Assembly (NCBI GenBank): GCA_965202875.1
Contig: OZ241870.1
Coordinates: forward strand, 5,146,001 to 5,210,000
DNA length: 64,000 bases
Direction: 5' to 3'
From: HK1 sp965202875
Lineage (GTDB): Bacteria > Pseudomonadota > Gammaproteobacteria > HK1
The notes under the pieces were generated by a model. It worked only from the letters and a program-made list of their open reading frames with translations, was not told the DNA's origin and did no database searches. The position numbers and the translations under genes are program-made. Positions 25,068 to 33,096 of the stretch are shown piece by piece; the first letter of the stretch is position 1, and the number at the start of each line of letters is the position of its first letter.

Positions 25068-25172
25068 CGCATCACGTACTGGGAGCCCGCGAAGCGGGTG
25101 GCGAAGCTGCACGCGACGAAGATCGGCGATCGCCTGCTCCTGCTGCACACCAACATGGAGGCGGGGCAGTGA
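25068..25172 (+). pseudogene. Displaced 3' fragment of the S9 oligopeptidase gene
   Basis: This segment reads ITYWEPAKRVAKLHATKIGD then RLLLLHTNMEAGQ and a stop. It nearly duplicates VTYWEPAKWVAKLRATKTGD through HTNMEAGHGG encoded at 27974-28080 in the intact gene. It is joined to the antitoxin remnant and lies 0.5 kb upstream of the intact gene, so about 105 bp of that gene was copied to a new site. Confidence 0.88.
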
Positions 25173-25295
25173 TTTTTTTCGTCCGTGCCCATCATGTCGG
25201 AGCTGCCGTCGATCCATTACCTTGCTCACGGTGAGGAGCAGCTTGAACAACTCCACCTGCTTCCTGCAATCGATCTTTCGAAATATACCTGTCAG

Positions 25296-25514
25296 TTGCA
25301 TAAAATGTCGGCCCATACGCGCGTTCACTGCGCAAAACACGGAGTTTTCCGGCCGAAACAGCGTGTGGCTCAAGTTCACCGCCAGTGAGGATCGGCCACA
25401 TGCGCCAACGGTCGTCTTCAGACCGTCATTCCCGCTTCCGCGGGAATGACGGGCTTTCCCGGAGCCCGCTCCTGGTTTGATTCGGGGTAATCGCGGATCT
25501 TCCGATTTATGCAA
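25296..25514. mobile_element. MITE with TTGCATAAA ends, copy B (219 bp)
   Basis: TTGCATAAA at 25296 and TTTATGCAA at 25506 are exact inverted ends. The interior shares AGCGTGTGGCTCAAGTTCAC and CGCCAGTGAGGAT with copy A and also contains a full CATTCCCGCTTCCGCGGGAATG palindrome (22 bp, 25427-25448). The flanks from 25173 are noticeably richer in A and T than the rest of the window. Confidence 0.82.
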
Positions 25515-25689
25515 CAATCGGGTAGCGTTGTCCATCCGGGTCCATTCGGTCGATGAAGCTGACTCGGAAAACTACCCGCGTCAATCACCCCAACGGGTGA
25601 TTTCCTGTTCAGCGAACCCCTCATTTCATCCGTTGCGGGACCGGATGGGCCGTTCCCCGCACAACCATCCTCCCGAGGCATACCGCTCC

Positions 25690-28203
25690 ATGTCGCCGAA
25701 ACCCCCGATCGCGCCCCGCAAACCGGTCACCCGTACCCTGCACGGGCGCAGCCTTACCGACGACTACGCTTGGCTGAAAGACGAGAACTGGCAGCAGGTG
25801 ATGCGCGATCCCGTCCTGCTGCGCGCGGACATCCGAGCATACCTCGAAGCCGAGAACGCCTGGACCGAGGCGGCCATGGCATCCGCCGGGGCGCTTCGCG
25901 CGGCGCTCTTCCACGAGTTCCGCGGGCGCATCAAGGAGGACGATTCGAGCGTCCCGGCCAAGGACGGCGCGTGGGAATACTATGAGCGCTACCGCGAAGG
26001 CGGACAGCATCCGGTGGTGTGCCGGCGCGCGGCCGGCGACCCCGCGAGCGAGGAGATCCTGCTCGACGGCGATGCGGAGGCGGCGGCCCTGGCCAAGACG
26101 GCTGCCTCATCCGGGACAACGGCTTCATCGGAGGCTGCGGCCCTGCATGCGGGCGGGACGCCCGCGCTCCCAGGAAGAGGCCCTTCGTCGGCGGGCGGGA
26201 CGCCCCGCGTCCGCAAGGACGCGCCGCTCCCAGGAACGGAAACGGCGGCTTCACCGGAGGCGGCGGAGCCGGCCGAAACCGGGAGCGGGGGCTACTACCG
26301 CATCGGGGACAGCGGCCACAGCAGGGACCACCGGCGCTTCGGCTGGACCGTGGACGAGAACGGCTCCGAACTCTACACGCTCCGCGTGAAGGACCTCGAC
26401 ACGGGCCGGCGGCTCGACGACGTGATCGAACGGTGCTCGGGCGGCTTCGAATGGGCGGCGGACGGCCGCACCCTCTTCTACACCGAGCTCGACGACAACC
26501 ATCGCCCGTGCAAGGTCTTCCGCCACCGGCTCGGCGACGATCCCGCGGGCGACGTGCTCGTCTACGAGGAGCCGGACCCGGGGTTCTTCGTGAACGTCGC
26601 GATCACGGAATCGCTCCGCTTCCTGGTGGTCGACGCGCACGACCACGTCACCAGCGAGGTGCGGCTGATCGATGCGCACCACCCCGGCGACGCGCCGGTC
26701 CTCGTCGCCGCGCGCGAGCCGGGCATCGAGTACGACGTGTCCCACCACGGCGACCGGCTCATCATCCTCACCAACGCGGACGGCGCCGAGGACTTCAAGA
26801 TCGCGGAGGCGCCGCTTACATGGGACACGCTTGCTCCCGGCCCACCCCCGGCAACGCCGGACGGCGCGCGACCGTCCCAGCGCTCGCCGGAGGCACCCGC
26901 GCTTCCGCACAGCGGAATCGTCAAGCAACCGCCCCAGCGGTCGCCGGGGGCATCCGCGCTTCCGCACAGCGGAATCGCCAAGCAACCGCCCCGGCGGTCG
27001 CCGCCGGCATCGCCGGGCCGCGCGCACTGGGCCGATCTCGTCCCCCACCGGCCCGGCGTGCTGATCGTCGATTTCACGGTCTTCGCGCGCTGGCTCGTCC
27101 GGCTCGAGCGCGAGAACGCCCTGCCGCGGATCGTGGTGCGCGACCTCGAAAGCGGCGAGGAGCACGCCATCGCCTTCGAGGAAGAGGCGTACAGCCTCGG
27201 GCTCGTCCCCGGCTACGAGTTCGACACCGACACCCTGCGCTTCACCTACTCCTCGATGACCACCCCCGAGCACGTGTACGACTACGACATGCGCACCCGG
27301 GAACGCACCGTGCGCAAGGTGCAGGAGGTGCCGAGCGGCCACGACCCCGCCGATTACACCACCCGCCGCATCCTGGCGCCGTCGCACGACGGCGAAGCCG
27401 TGCCGGTCTCGCTGCTGCACCGGCGGGACACCCCCATCGACGGCTCCGCCCCCCTCCTGCTCTACGGCTACGGCTCCTACGGGATGTCGATGCCGGCGTC
27501 GTTCGGCACCACGCGCCTGAGCCTCGTGGACCGGGGCTTCGTCTACGCCATCGCCCACGTGCGCGGCGGCGCCGAGCGCGGCTACGCCTGGTACACCAAC
27601 GGCAAGCTCGCGAAGAAGGCCAACACCTTCCACGACTTCATCGCGGCGGCGCGGGCGCTGGCCGGGCACGGGTTCACCCGGCACGGGCGCATCGCCATCC
27701 ACGGCGGCAGCGCCGGCGGCCTGCTGGTGGGCGCGTGCGCGAACATGGCGCCGGAGCTGTTCCACGCGGTCGTGGCCGAGGTGCCCTTCGTGGACGTGCT
27801 CAACACCATCTGCGACGACACCCTGCCGCTCACGCCCCCGGAGTGGCCGGAGTGGGGCAACCCGATCGAGAGCGAGGCGGCCTGTGAGTGCATCGCCGCA
27901 TACAGCCCCTACGACAACGTGGAGGCGAAGGACTACCCGCACGTCATCGCCACCGCCGGCCTCACCGACCCTCGCGTCACGTACTGGGAGCCCGCGAAGT
28001 GGGTGGCGAAGCTGCGCGCGACGAAGACCGGCGACAAACTGCTCCTGTTGCATACCAACATGGAGGCGGGGCACGGCGGCGCGGCAGGAAGGTTCGACCG
28101 GCTGAAGGAGACCGCGCTGGTCTACGCATTCGTGCTGCACGTCTTCGGGTTGGGGTCAGGCGGGTCTCGGCGGGTGCTCGCGGCGGCCCCGCCCAAGTGT
28201 TGA
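25690..28203 (+). CDS. S9A prolyl oligopeptidase family protein (oligopeptidase B-like) with inserts
   Basis: This 837-residue serine peptidase has an N-terminal beta-propeller and C-terminal alpha/beta-hydrolase domain. It most resembles oligopeptidase B, which cleaves short peptides after basic residues. Catalytic sites are the Ser in HGGSAGGLLVGA, the Asp in AGLTDPRV and the His in MEAGHGGAAGR. Two foreign-looking inserts lie in propeller loops: a piece of the MITE-like repeat (26149-26236) and a tandem repeat (26875-27000), both in frame. The ATG at 25690 leads directly into RTLHGRSLTDDYAWL; an ATG at 25645 is possible. It ends 15 bp before larA1. Confidence 0.88.
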   Translation: MSPKPPIAPRKPVTRTLHGRSLTDDYAWLKDENWQQVMRDPVLLRADIRAYLEAENAWTEAAMASAGALRAALFHEFRGRIKEDDSSVPAKDGAWEYYERYREGGQHPVVCRRAAGDPASEEILLDGDAEAAALAKTAASSGTTASSEAAALHAGGTPALPGRGPSSAGGTPRVRKDAPLPGTETAASPEAAEPAETGSGGYYRIGDSGHSRDHRRFGWTVDENGSELYTLRVKDLDTGRRLDDVIERCSGGFEWAADGRTLFYTELDDNHRPCKVFRHRLGDDPAGDVLVYEEPDPGFFVNVAITESLRFLVVDAHDHVTSEVRLIDAHHPGDAPVLVAAREPGIEYDVSHHGDRLIILTNADGAEDFKIAEAPLTWDTLAPGPPPATPDGARPSQRSPEAPALPHSGIVKQPPQRSPGASALPHSGIAKQPPRRSPPASPGRAHWADLVPHRPGVLIVDFTVFARWLVRLERENALPRIVVRDLESGEEHAIAFEEEAYSLGLVPGYEFDTDTLRFTYSSMTTPEHVYDYDMRTRERTVRKVQEVPSGHDPADYTTRRILAPSHDGEAVPVSLLHRRDTPIDGSAPLLLYGYGSYGMSMPASFGTTRLSLVDRGFVYAIAHVRGGAERGYAWYTNGKLAKKANTFHDFIAAARALAGHGFTRHGRIAIHGGSAGGLLVGACANMAPELFHAVVAEVPFVDVLNTICDDTLPLTPPEWPEWGNPIESEAACECIAAYSPYDNVEAKDYPHVIATAGLTDPRVTYWEPAKWVAKLRATKTGDKLLLLHTNMEAGHGGAAGRFDRLKETALVYAFVLHVFGLGSGGSRRVLAAAPPKC
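26149..26236. repeat. MITE-like repeat fragment inside the S9 peptidase gene
   Basis: GCGGGCGGGACGCCCGCGCT and CCCAGGA recur twice in this stretch, matching the right-hand part of the elements at 1886-2100 and 3372-3610. The insertion adds in-frame Gly/Thr/Pro-rich residues (AGGTPALPG, then AGGTPRVRKDAPLPG). Confidence 0.7.
26875..27000 (+). repeat. In-frame tandem repeat in the S9 peptidase gene
   Basis: A unit of about 54 bp encoding QRSPEAPALPHSGIVKQPP is present about two and a third times (QRSPGASALPHSGIAKQPP, then RRSPPASP). It lies in the propeller domain between two conserved strands. The copies differ at a few bases. Confidence 0.8.
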
Positions 28204-28218
28204 AGGCTGGAGACGGTG

Positions 28219-29550
28219 ATGATCGTGGAGTTGGCGTACGGCCGCGGGCAGCTTCCGGTGCGGATCCCCGACGGGTGCGAAACGACGGTGTTGCGCAAGA
28301 ACCCCCTGCCGGTCATCGGCGATCCCGCGCACGCCGTGGAACGGGCGTTCGCCGAACCGGTCGGCGCACCGCCGCTCGCGAACCTCGCCCGGGGCAGGCG
28401 CTCCGCGTGTATCCTCGTCTGCGACGTCACGCGCCCGGTGCCGAACCATGTGTTCCTCGGGCCGATGATCCGCACCCTCGTCGGCGCAGGGATCCCGGCC
28501 CGGGGGATCACGGTGCTCGTCGCGACCGGGCTCCACCGGCCCAACCGGGGTGAAGAGCTGGCGGAGCTCATCGGCGATGGCCGGGTGCTCGATACGGTCC
28601 GGGTCGAGAACCACTTCGCGCGTGACGCCGAGGCCCATGTGGACCTGGGGTTCACCGCGGCCCGAGGCACGCCGGTGAAGCTCGACCGGCGCTTCGTCGA
28701 GGCCGAACTCCGGATCGCCACCGGGCTCGTCGAGCCGCATTTCATGGCCGGCTGGTCCGGTGGACGCAAGGTCGTCGCCCCCGGAATCGCCCACGAGGAC
28801 ACCATCCGCACCTTCCACAACGCATGCTTCATGGAAGATCCGGCCGCGATCCAGTGCAACCTTGACGGCAACCCGCTGCACGAGGAGCAGGTCGAGATCA
28901 TGCGCATGCTCGGCGAGGTCCATGCCGTGAACACCGTCATCGACGAGCGGCGCAGGCTGTGCTTCGTGAACTTCGGCGAGATCCTCGAAAGCCATCTCGA
29001 AGCGGTCCGGTTCGCGCGCGACTCCTGTGCGGTGCCGGTCGGGCGCCGGTTCAAGACCATCGTCACCTCCGCGGCGGGACATCCTCTCGACAAGACCTAC
29101 TACCAGACCGTGAAGGGCATGGTCACCCCGATCGACGTCCTCGAACCGGGCGCGAACCTCATCATCGCCTCCGACTGCTCCGAAGGGCTCGGATCGCCGC
29201 GGTACCGGGAGGCGCAACGCCGGCTCGTGGCGGACGGCCCGGACGGGTTTCTCGCCGGCATCCTGGACAAGCGGCTCGCGGACGTCGACGAATGGCAGAC
29301 CGAGATGCAGCTCAAGCCGATGCGGCTCGCCGACGTCCACCTCTACTCTCGCGGCCTGCCGGCCGGGGATCGAGCGCTGACAGGGGTGAACGTCGTCGAT
29401 TCGATCGAGGACGCCGTCGCCCGATCCGTGGAATCGTCCGGCGACCGGGCGGTCGCGGTGATCCCGGAAGGTCCCTACGTGGTTCCGCGGTGTGCGGCGC
29501 CCGCGGCGCGGCGGGACCGGCACGATGCCAATCCCTCTCCAAGGCCCTGA
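28219..29550 (+). CDS. LarA-family (DUF2088) nickel-pincer racemase/epimerase homologue
   Basis: This 443-residue protein is a homologue of lactate racemase LarA, which uses the nickel-pincer nucleotide (NPN) cofactor. The sites known to matter in LarA appear conserved: the His in ATGLHRPN, the His in GLVEPHFMAGW, the lysine in SGGRKVVAPGIAHEDT that would bind NPN covalently, and the later His in TFHN. The substrate is unknown; many relatives act on other 2-hydroxy acids. The ATG at 28219 follows a GTG at 28216 and GGAGACG. The C-terminal 12 or so residues overlap the next ORF. No larB, larC or larE gene is present here. Confidence 0.88.
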   Translation: MIVELAYGRGQLPVRIPDGCETTVLRKNPLPVIGDPAHAVERAFAEPVGAPPLANLARGRRSACILVCDVTRPVPNHVFLGPMIRTLVGAGIPARGITVLVATGLHRPNRGEELAELIGDGRVLDTVRVENHFARDAEAHVDLGFTAARGTPVKLDRRFVEAELRIATGLVEPHFMAGWSGGRKVVAPGIAHEDTIRTFHNACFMEDPAAIQCNLDGNPLHEEQVEIMRMLGEVHAVNTVIDERRRLCFVNFGEILESHLEAVRFARDSCAVPVGRRFKTIVTSAAGHPLDKTYYQTVKGMVTPIDVLEPGANLIIASDCSEGLGSPRYREAQRRLVADGPDGFLAGILDKRLADVDEWQTEMQLKPMRLADVHLYSRGLPAGDRALTGVNVVDSIEDAVARSVESSGDRAVAVIPEGPYVVPRCAAPAARRDRHDANPSPRP

Positions 29551-30307
29551 CGCGCGCCTTGGCCATCGGCCGGACAACGGGATCGTCCCGGTTGCCGGCG
29601 GAGCATCGGCCGGGACGGCCGGGCCCGCGTGTCCGCGAGGCCACCGTCGCGGCAAGTTGTTCGCAGGTACGGGCCGGCGCCTCGGTGCGGGCCTGTTGCT
29701 GCTCGCGCTCGGGCCGGCAAGCGCCGGGACCGAGCGCGTCGAAGTGCTGCGCGACGGTGACGTCGCCGGCTGGGAGGAGAAGAGCTTCAAGGGGAAGACG
29801 ATCTACGAAAGGGTTCGGCAGGACGGCCGGGTCGTGCTCCGCGCGACGAGCCGCGGCACCGCCTCGGGCTTGTATCGCCGGCTCCGGATCGACCTCGAAA
29901 AGACCCCGATCCTCCACTGGACGTGGCGCGTGGAGGCGACGCTCGGGGACGTCGACGAGCGCACCCGCGCGGGCGACGACTACAGCGCGCGTGTCTACGT
30001 CATCCGCTCCCACCCCGTGTTCGCGTGGCGGACCCGCGCGGTGAACTATGTCTGGGCGAGCGCGCGGGCCGAGGGTGAAACGTGGCCGAATGCGTACACC
30101 GGCTCAGCGCGCCACGTGGCGGTACGCTCGGGCGACGCGCACGCCGGGCGGTGGGTCGGCGAGCGGCGCGACGTGCGCGCCGACTTCCGGGCACTGTTCG
30201 GAGAGGACGTCCGCTACGTCGACGCAATCGCGATCATGACCGACACCGACGACACCGGCGGCGCCGCCACCGCGTACTACGGGGACGTCACGTTCACGAG
30301 CGAATGA
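29525..30307 (+). CDS. DUF3047 domain protein with N-terminal hydrophobic segment
   Basis: This protein carries a DUF3047 domain, whose function is unknown; members are usually exported. The hydrophobic stretch GAGLLLLALGPASAG looks like a signal-peptide core followed by a cleavage-like site. Domain segments include GWEEKSFKGKTIY, LHWTWRVEATLGDVDER, DYSARVYVI, and the end MTDTDDTGGAATAYYGDV. Starting at ATG 29525 gives 260 residues and overlaps larA1 by 26 bp; a TTG at 29657 would put the signal peptide at the N-terminus and may be the true start. Confidence 0.7.
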   Translation: MPIPLQGPDARLGHRPDNGIVPVAGGASAGTAGPACPRGHRRGKLFAGTGRRLGAGLLLLALGPASAGTERVEVLRDGDVAGWEEKSFKGKTIYERVRQDGRVVLRATSRGTASGLYRRLRIDLEKTPILHWTWRVEATLGDVDERTRAGDDYSARVYVIRSHPVFAWRTRAVNYVWASARAEGETWPNAYTGSARHVAVRSGDAHAGRWVGERRDVRADFRALFGEDVRYVDAIAIMTDTDDTGGAATAYYGDVTFTSE

Positions 30308-30636
30308 CGGTGTCGATCTCAATCCACTCCGGATCCGCCGGATCACTGCTCCCGGAACGGCTCCGGCCGGGCATCGACATCGGGGACCGGCGGCCCGATG
30401 CAATCCGATCCGCCGCTCGCCGGCCTCGCCGATTACCGCCGCCGGCGCCTCCGGCCGGCGGAAGGGAGGGCTTCCGGGGGGACTGCGGCCTTCAAGCTGG
30501 CCGGCCTCGGTCAAACGTCCGTTTCATCGCCGTCTGCGCGCCTCGTTCCGGAGAGCGGCCGGTGGTTGTCGCCAGGCCTCGCCCGCATTATCTTGCCGCT
30601 CCAGGCAGGCGCCGCCGAAGCAGCGAGGCAGCAACC
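30308..30636. other. Spacer without recognised gene upstream of the selenoprotein
   Basis: This 329-bp stretch holds no ORF that I can support. A TATCTT hexamer near 30589 could be a -10 box for the selenoprotein gene 44 bases downstream, but no -35 supports it. GCCGGCGGAAGGGAGG-type palindromic patches are present without a clear repeat family. Confidence 0.5.
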
Positions 30637-31563
30637 ATGTCGAGACCACCGGTCGACTACATCGAGCGGACGCGAGCGCAGTACGCGGCGCTCGGCTATC
30701 CGCCCTACCGATGGGTCCACAACGAGGACACGCCCCCGTTCGAGACCGTCTCGAAGCCTCTTGCGGCATCGCGGATCGGGCTCATCGCCTCGGGCGGGGT
30801 CTACCGCAAGGGGCAGATCGCGTTTCACTACCGGGACGACTCCAGCTTCCGGATCATCCCCGCCGACACCCGGATCCGCGAGCTCCGGGTGACCCACTTC
30901 GCCTACGACCTGACCGGCGCCCGCGCCGACCCGAACGTCGTGTTCCCGCTCAAGACGTTGCGCGCGGAAGCGCGCGACGGCGGCATCGCCGAGGTCGGCC
31001 CGAACGCATACACCTTCATGGGCGGGATCTACTCGGCGCGCAAGGTGCGGGACGTGCTCGCGCCGGCACTCGCCGGGCGCATGGAGGACGACGCGGTCGA
31101 TGCCGTGGTGCTCGTCCCGGCCTGACCGGTCTGCCATCAATCCGTCGGATTGATCGCACGAGAGATCGAACGCCGGGGGATCCCCACCATCTCCATGTCC
31201 AGCGCCCGCTCGATCACCGCGGCGGTCAACCCGCCCCGCGCCGTGTACCTGGATTTCCCGCTCGGGCATACGGCGGGGAAGCCGCGCGACGCGGCGCTGC
31301 AACGGCGGATCCTCCGGGACACGCTCGATGCGCTCGCCACCATCGGCGCCCCGGGGACCATCCGCGATCTGTCCTGCCGCTGGGCCGAAGACGATTCCTG
31401 GAAGGACGCCGTCATGCGCCCGGGTTCCGGCGGGCCGGGCGGCGACGACCGCGTCGAGCGCTTCTCCGAGCCGCAGTATCAATACGAGGAAGACCGGATC
31501 GCGGCGGTTGCGGCGTTCGAGCGCGACGGGTGCCCGAGCTGCGTCTTCCCTGCCGCGACGTGA
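30637..31563 (+). CDS. GrdB-related selenoprotein (in-frame UGA decoded as selenocysteine)
   Basis: Two adjacent open frames separated only by a TGA at 31123-31125 form one protein of 308 residues when TGA is read as selenocysteine (residue 163). The first part has VDYIERTRAQYAALGYPPYR, SKPLAASRIGLIASGGVY, LRVTHFAYDLTGARADPNVV and AYTFMGGIYSARKVRD, all typical of the glycine/sarcosine/betaine reductase selenoprotein B (GrdB) family. The TGA is followed in frame by PVCHQSVGLIAREIERRGIP, giving the family's U-x-x-C redox motif exactly where Sec is expected. A hairpin fitting a bacterial SECIS follows at once. It probably acts as a selenol-dependent reductase; the substrate is unknown. It lies between two LarA-family genes. 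Confidence 0.9.
31136..31154 (+). promoter_or_regulatory. SECIS hairpin for the selenocysteine UGA
   Basis: ATCAATCC (31136-31143) and GGATTGAT (31147-31154) form a perfect 8-bp stem with apical loop GTC. The loop starts 18 bases after the UGA and its first base is G, which agrees with the published description of bacterial SECIS elements (stem-loop with a short apical loop containing an early G, within about 16-37 bases of the UGA). It lies inside the coding region, as in bacteria generally. Confidence 0.85.
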
Positions 31564-31699
31564 TCCGGTCGGCATCCTGTCCACGCGCCGCCATGCCCGG
31601 CGGGCCGCCGTCGTGGCCCGATCCACGGCCGGCAGGCCCGCGGGAACGAGTCTCGCAACGGCATGCGGCGACGCGCGTTTCCAGGACGTCCACCGGGAT

Positions 31700-31790
31700 C
31701 CGGTCCATGCCCGGCCAGACCGTCGAGGTCGGCACCGGCACGGCGCGCGGCGGTCCACGGCTCCACAATCCACCCGCCGGGATCTGACCC
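31700..31790 (+). repeat. Decayed copy of the larA2 start
   Basis: ATG at 31706 encodes MPGQTVEVGTG, mirroring the real start MHVKTVEIDFG (GTG at 31791) 85 bp downstream; AGACCGTCGAG is identical in both. The copy loses the reading frame afterwards. The rest of the 31564-31790 spacer shows no gene. Confidence 0.8.
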
Positions 31791-33074
31791 GTGCACGTCA
31801 AGACCGTCGAGATCGACTTCGGCGCGAAGCGCATTCCCGTCGAGGTGCCGGAAAGCGCCGTGGTCGCGGAGTTCCGGGAGCCCGAGCCGCTTGCTTCGCC
31901 GGCCCGCGCGCTCGCCGCCGCGCTCGCGGACCCTTGCGGCGCCCCGCCCCTCGCCGAGCTTGCGAAGCCGGGGATGAAGATCGCGATCGGCTTCGACGAC
32001 CCTACCCGCCCCCCGCAACCCTGGCGCGCGATCCTGCCCGCGGTGGTCGAGGTGCTGCTCGGATGCGGCGTCTCCCGGGACGACATCGTGCTCATCTGCG
32101 CAAACGGCAACCACAAGAAATGGGGCGGCTACACCGGCACCGGCACAGTCATCGGGATGGCGTCGACGCGCAGCATCCTCTCGCACCACAACCACGGCGC
32201 CGTGAACCACCCGCGCACGGCGACCGGCGACCACCGGCGCATGGTTTTCCGCAAGCTGAAGGCGGAGATCAACGCACACATCGAGCGGGTGACGGGCAAG
32301 CGGATCTTCTACGTCAACTGGGTCGGCGGCAGCGGCGGACGCATGGCGGGGATCTTCGCCGGGTACTCCCCCGAGGTGGAGCCCCCCGCGTGGCAGGCCG
32401 CCGACCGGTTCAGCGTGGTCGAAGTCCCGCAGGCCGACGTCCTCGTCATCGGGCTCCCCGAGCGCTTCGCCTACGGCAGCGCGGACAACCCGCTCATCGC
32501 GGCCATCGGCGTGGGCTATCCGCCGCGCGTCTGGCTGGGCGACCACGTACTGCGCCGCGGCGGGGTGGTGATCGGAGTGACCCCGTCCACGGGCGAGATC
32601 GACGCAGGGACCTATCCTTCGTACCAGGAGGTGATCGATCTGTACGCCCGCCACCACGAGATCCACGAGCTGGCCCGGTACCAGGAGGCCGTCGCGTCGC
32701 GGCCGGATTATCTCGAATGCTACGCAAAGGGCGGCGCCTACCACCCCATCCATCCCTTCTGGCTGCTGTATGCGTGCGATTATGTCCTGAGCCGGGCGGG
32801 CGCGGTGTTCATGGCCGGCGTCCGCCATCCGGGTGCGTTCAGAAAGCTCGGCCTGCACCCGGTGAAGTCGTTCGCGGACGCCTGGGCGCGGGCCGAGGCG
32901 ATCGCCGGTCCGGATCCGGTGACGGTGGTCGCGCCCACGTACTGGAGCCGGCGCATCTTCAAGTTCAAGTCGCCAGGATCCGGAGCGAAGAGGCGGTCGC
33001 CGCGGACCGGGCGGCCGGATCGCGCGTTGCGGAGCCCAAGGCGTTCCTCCGCGGCGGGCGTGGCCGATCGATGA
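31791..33074 (+). CDS. Second LarA-family (DUF2088) protein lacking the cofactor lysine
   Basis: This 427-residue protein is a divergent LarA/DUF2088 homologue. It keeps the overall pattern (IGFDDPTRPPQPW, LICANGNHKKWGGYTG, then NWVGGSGGRMAGIFAGYS), but the position of the NPN-binding lysine (GGRK in LarA and in larA1) is methionine (GGRM). The cofactor therefore could not attach in the known way, and function may differ. The GTG at 31791 matches the conserved N-terminal strand KTVEIDFGAKRIPVEVPE. The last 35 residues are Arg/Ser/Pro-rich and may be spurious extension. It ends 22 bp before dapF. Confidence 0.83.
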   Translation: MHVKTVEIDFGAKRIPVEVPESAVVAEFREPEPLASPARALAAALADPCGAPPLAELAKPGMKIAIGFDDPTRPPQPWRAILPAVVEVLLGCGVSRDDIVLICANGNHKKWGGYTGTGTVIGMASTRSILSHHNHGAVNHPRTATGDHRRMVFRKLKAEINAHIERVTGKRIFYVNWVGGSGGRMAGIFAGYSPEVEPPAWQAADRFSVVEVPQADVLVIGLPERFAYGSADNPLIAAIGVGYPPRVWLGDHVLRRGGVVIGVTPSTGEIDAGTYPSYQEVIDLYARHHEIHELARYQEAVASRPDYLECYAKGGAYHPIHPFWLLYACDYVLSRAGAVFMAGVRHPGAFRKLGLHPVKSFADAWARAEAIAGPDPVTVVAPTYWSRRIFKFKSPGSGAKRRSPRTGRPDRALRSPRRSSAAGVADR

Positions 33075-33096
33075 TCCACTGAGGCGGTTCGTGTCC

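Noticed and set aside
25173..25295. Terminator suggested by GATTTTTTTCG after the peptidase fragment
   Set aside because: The T run has no GC-rich hairpin directly before it.
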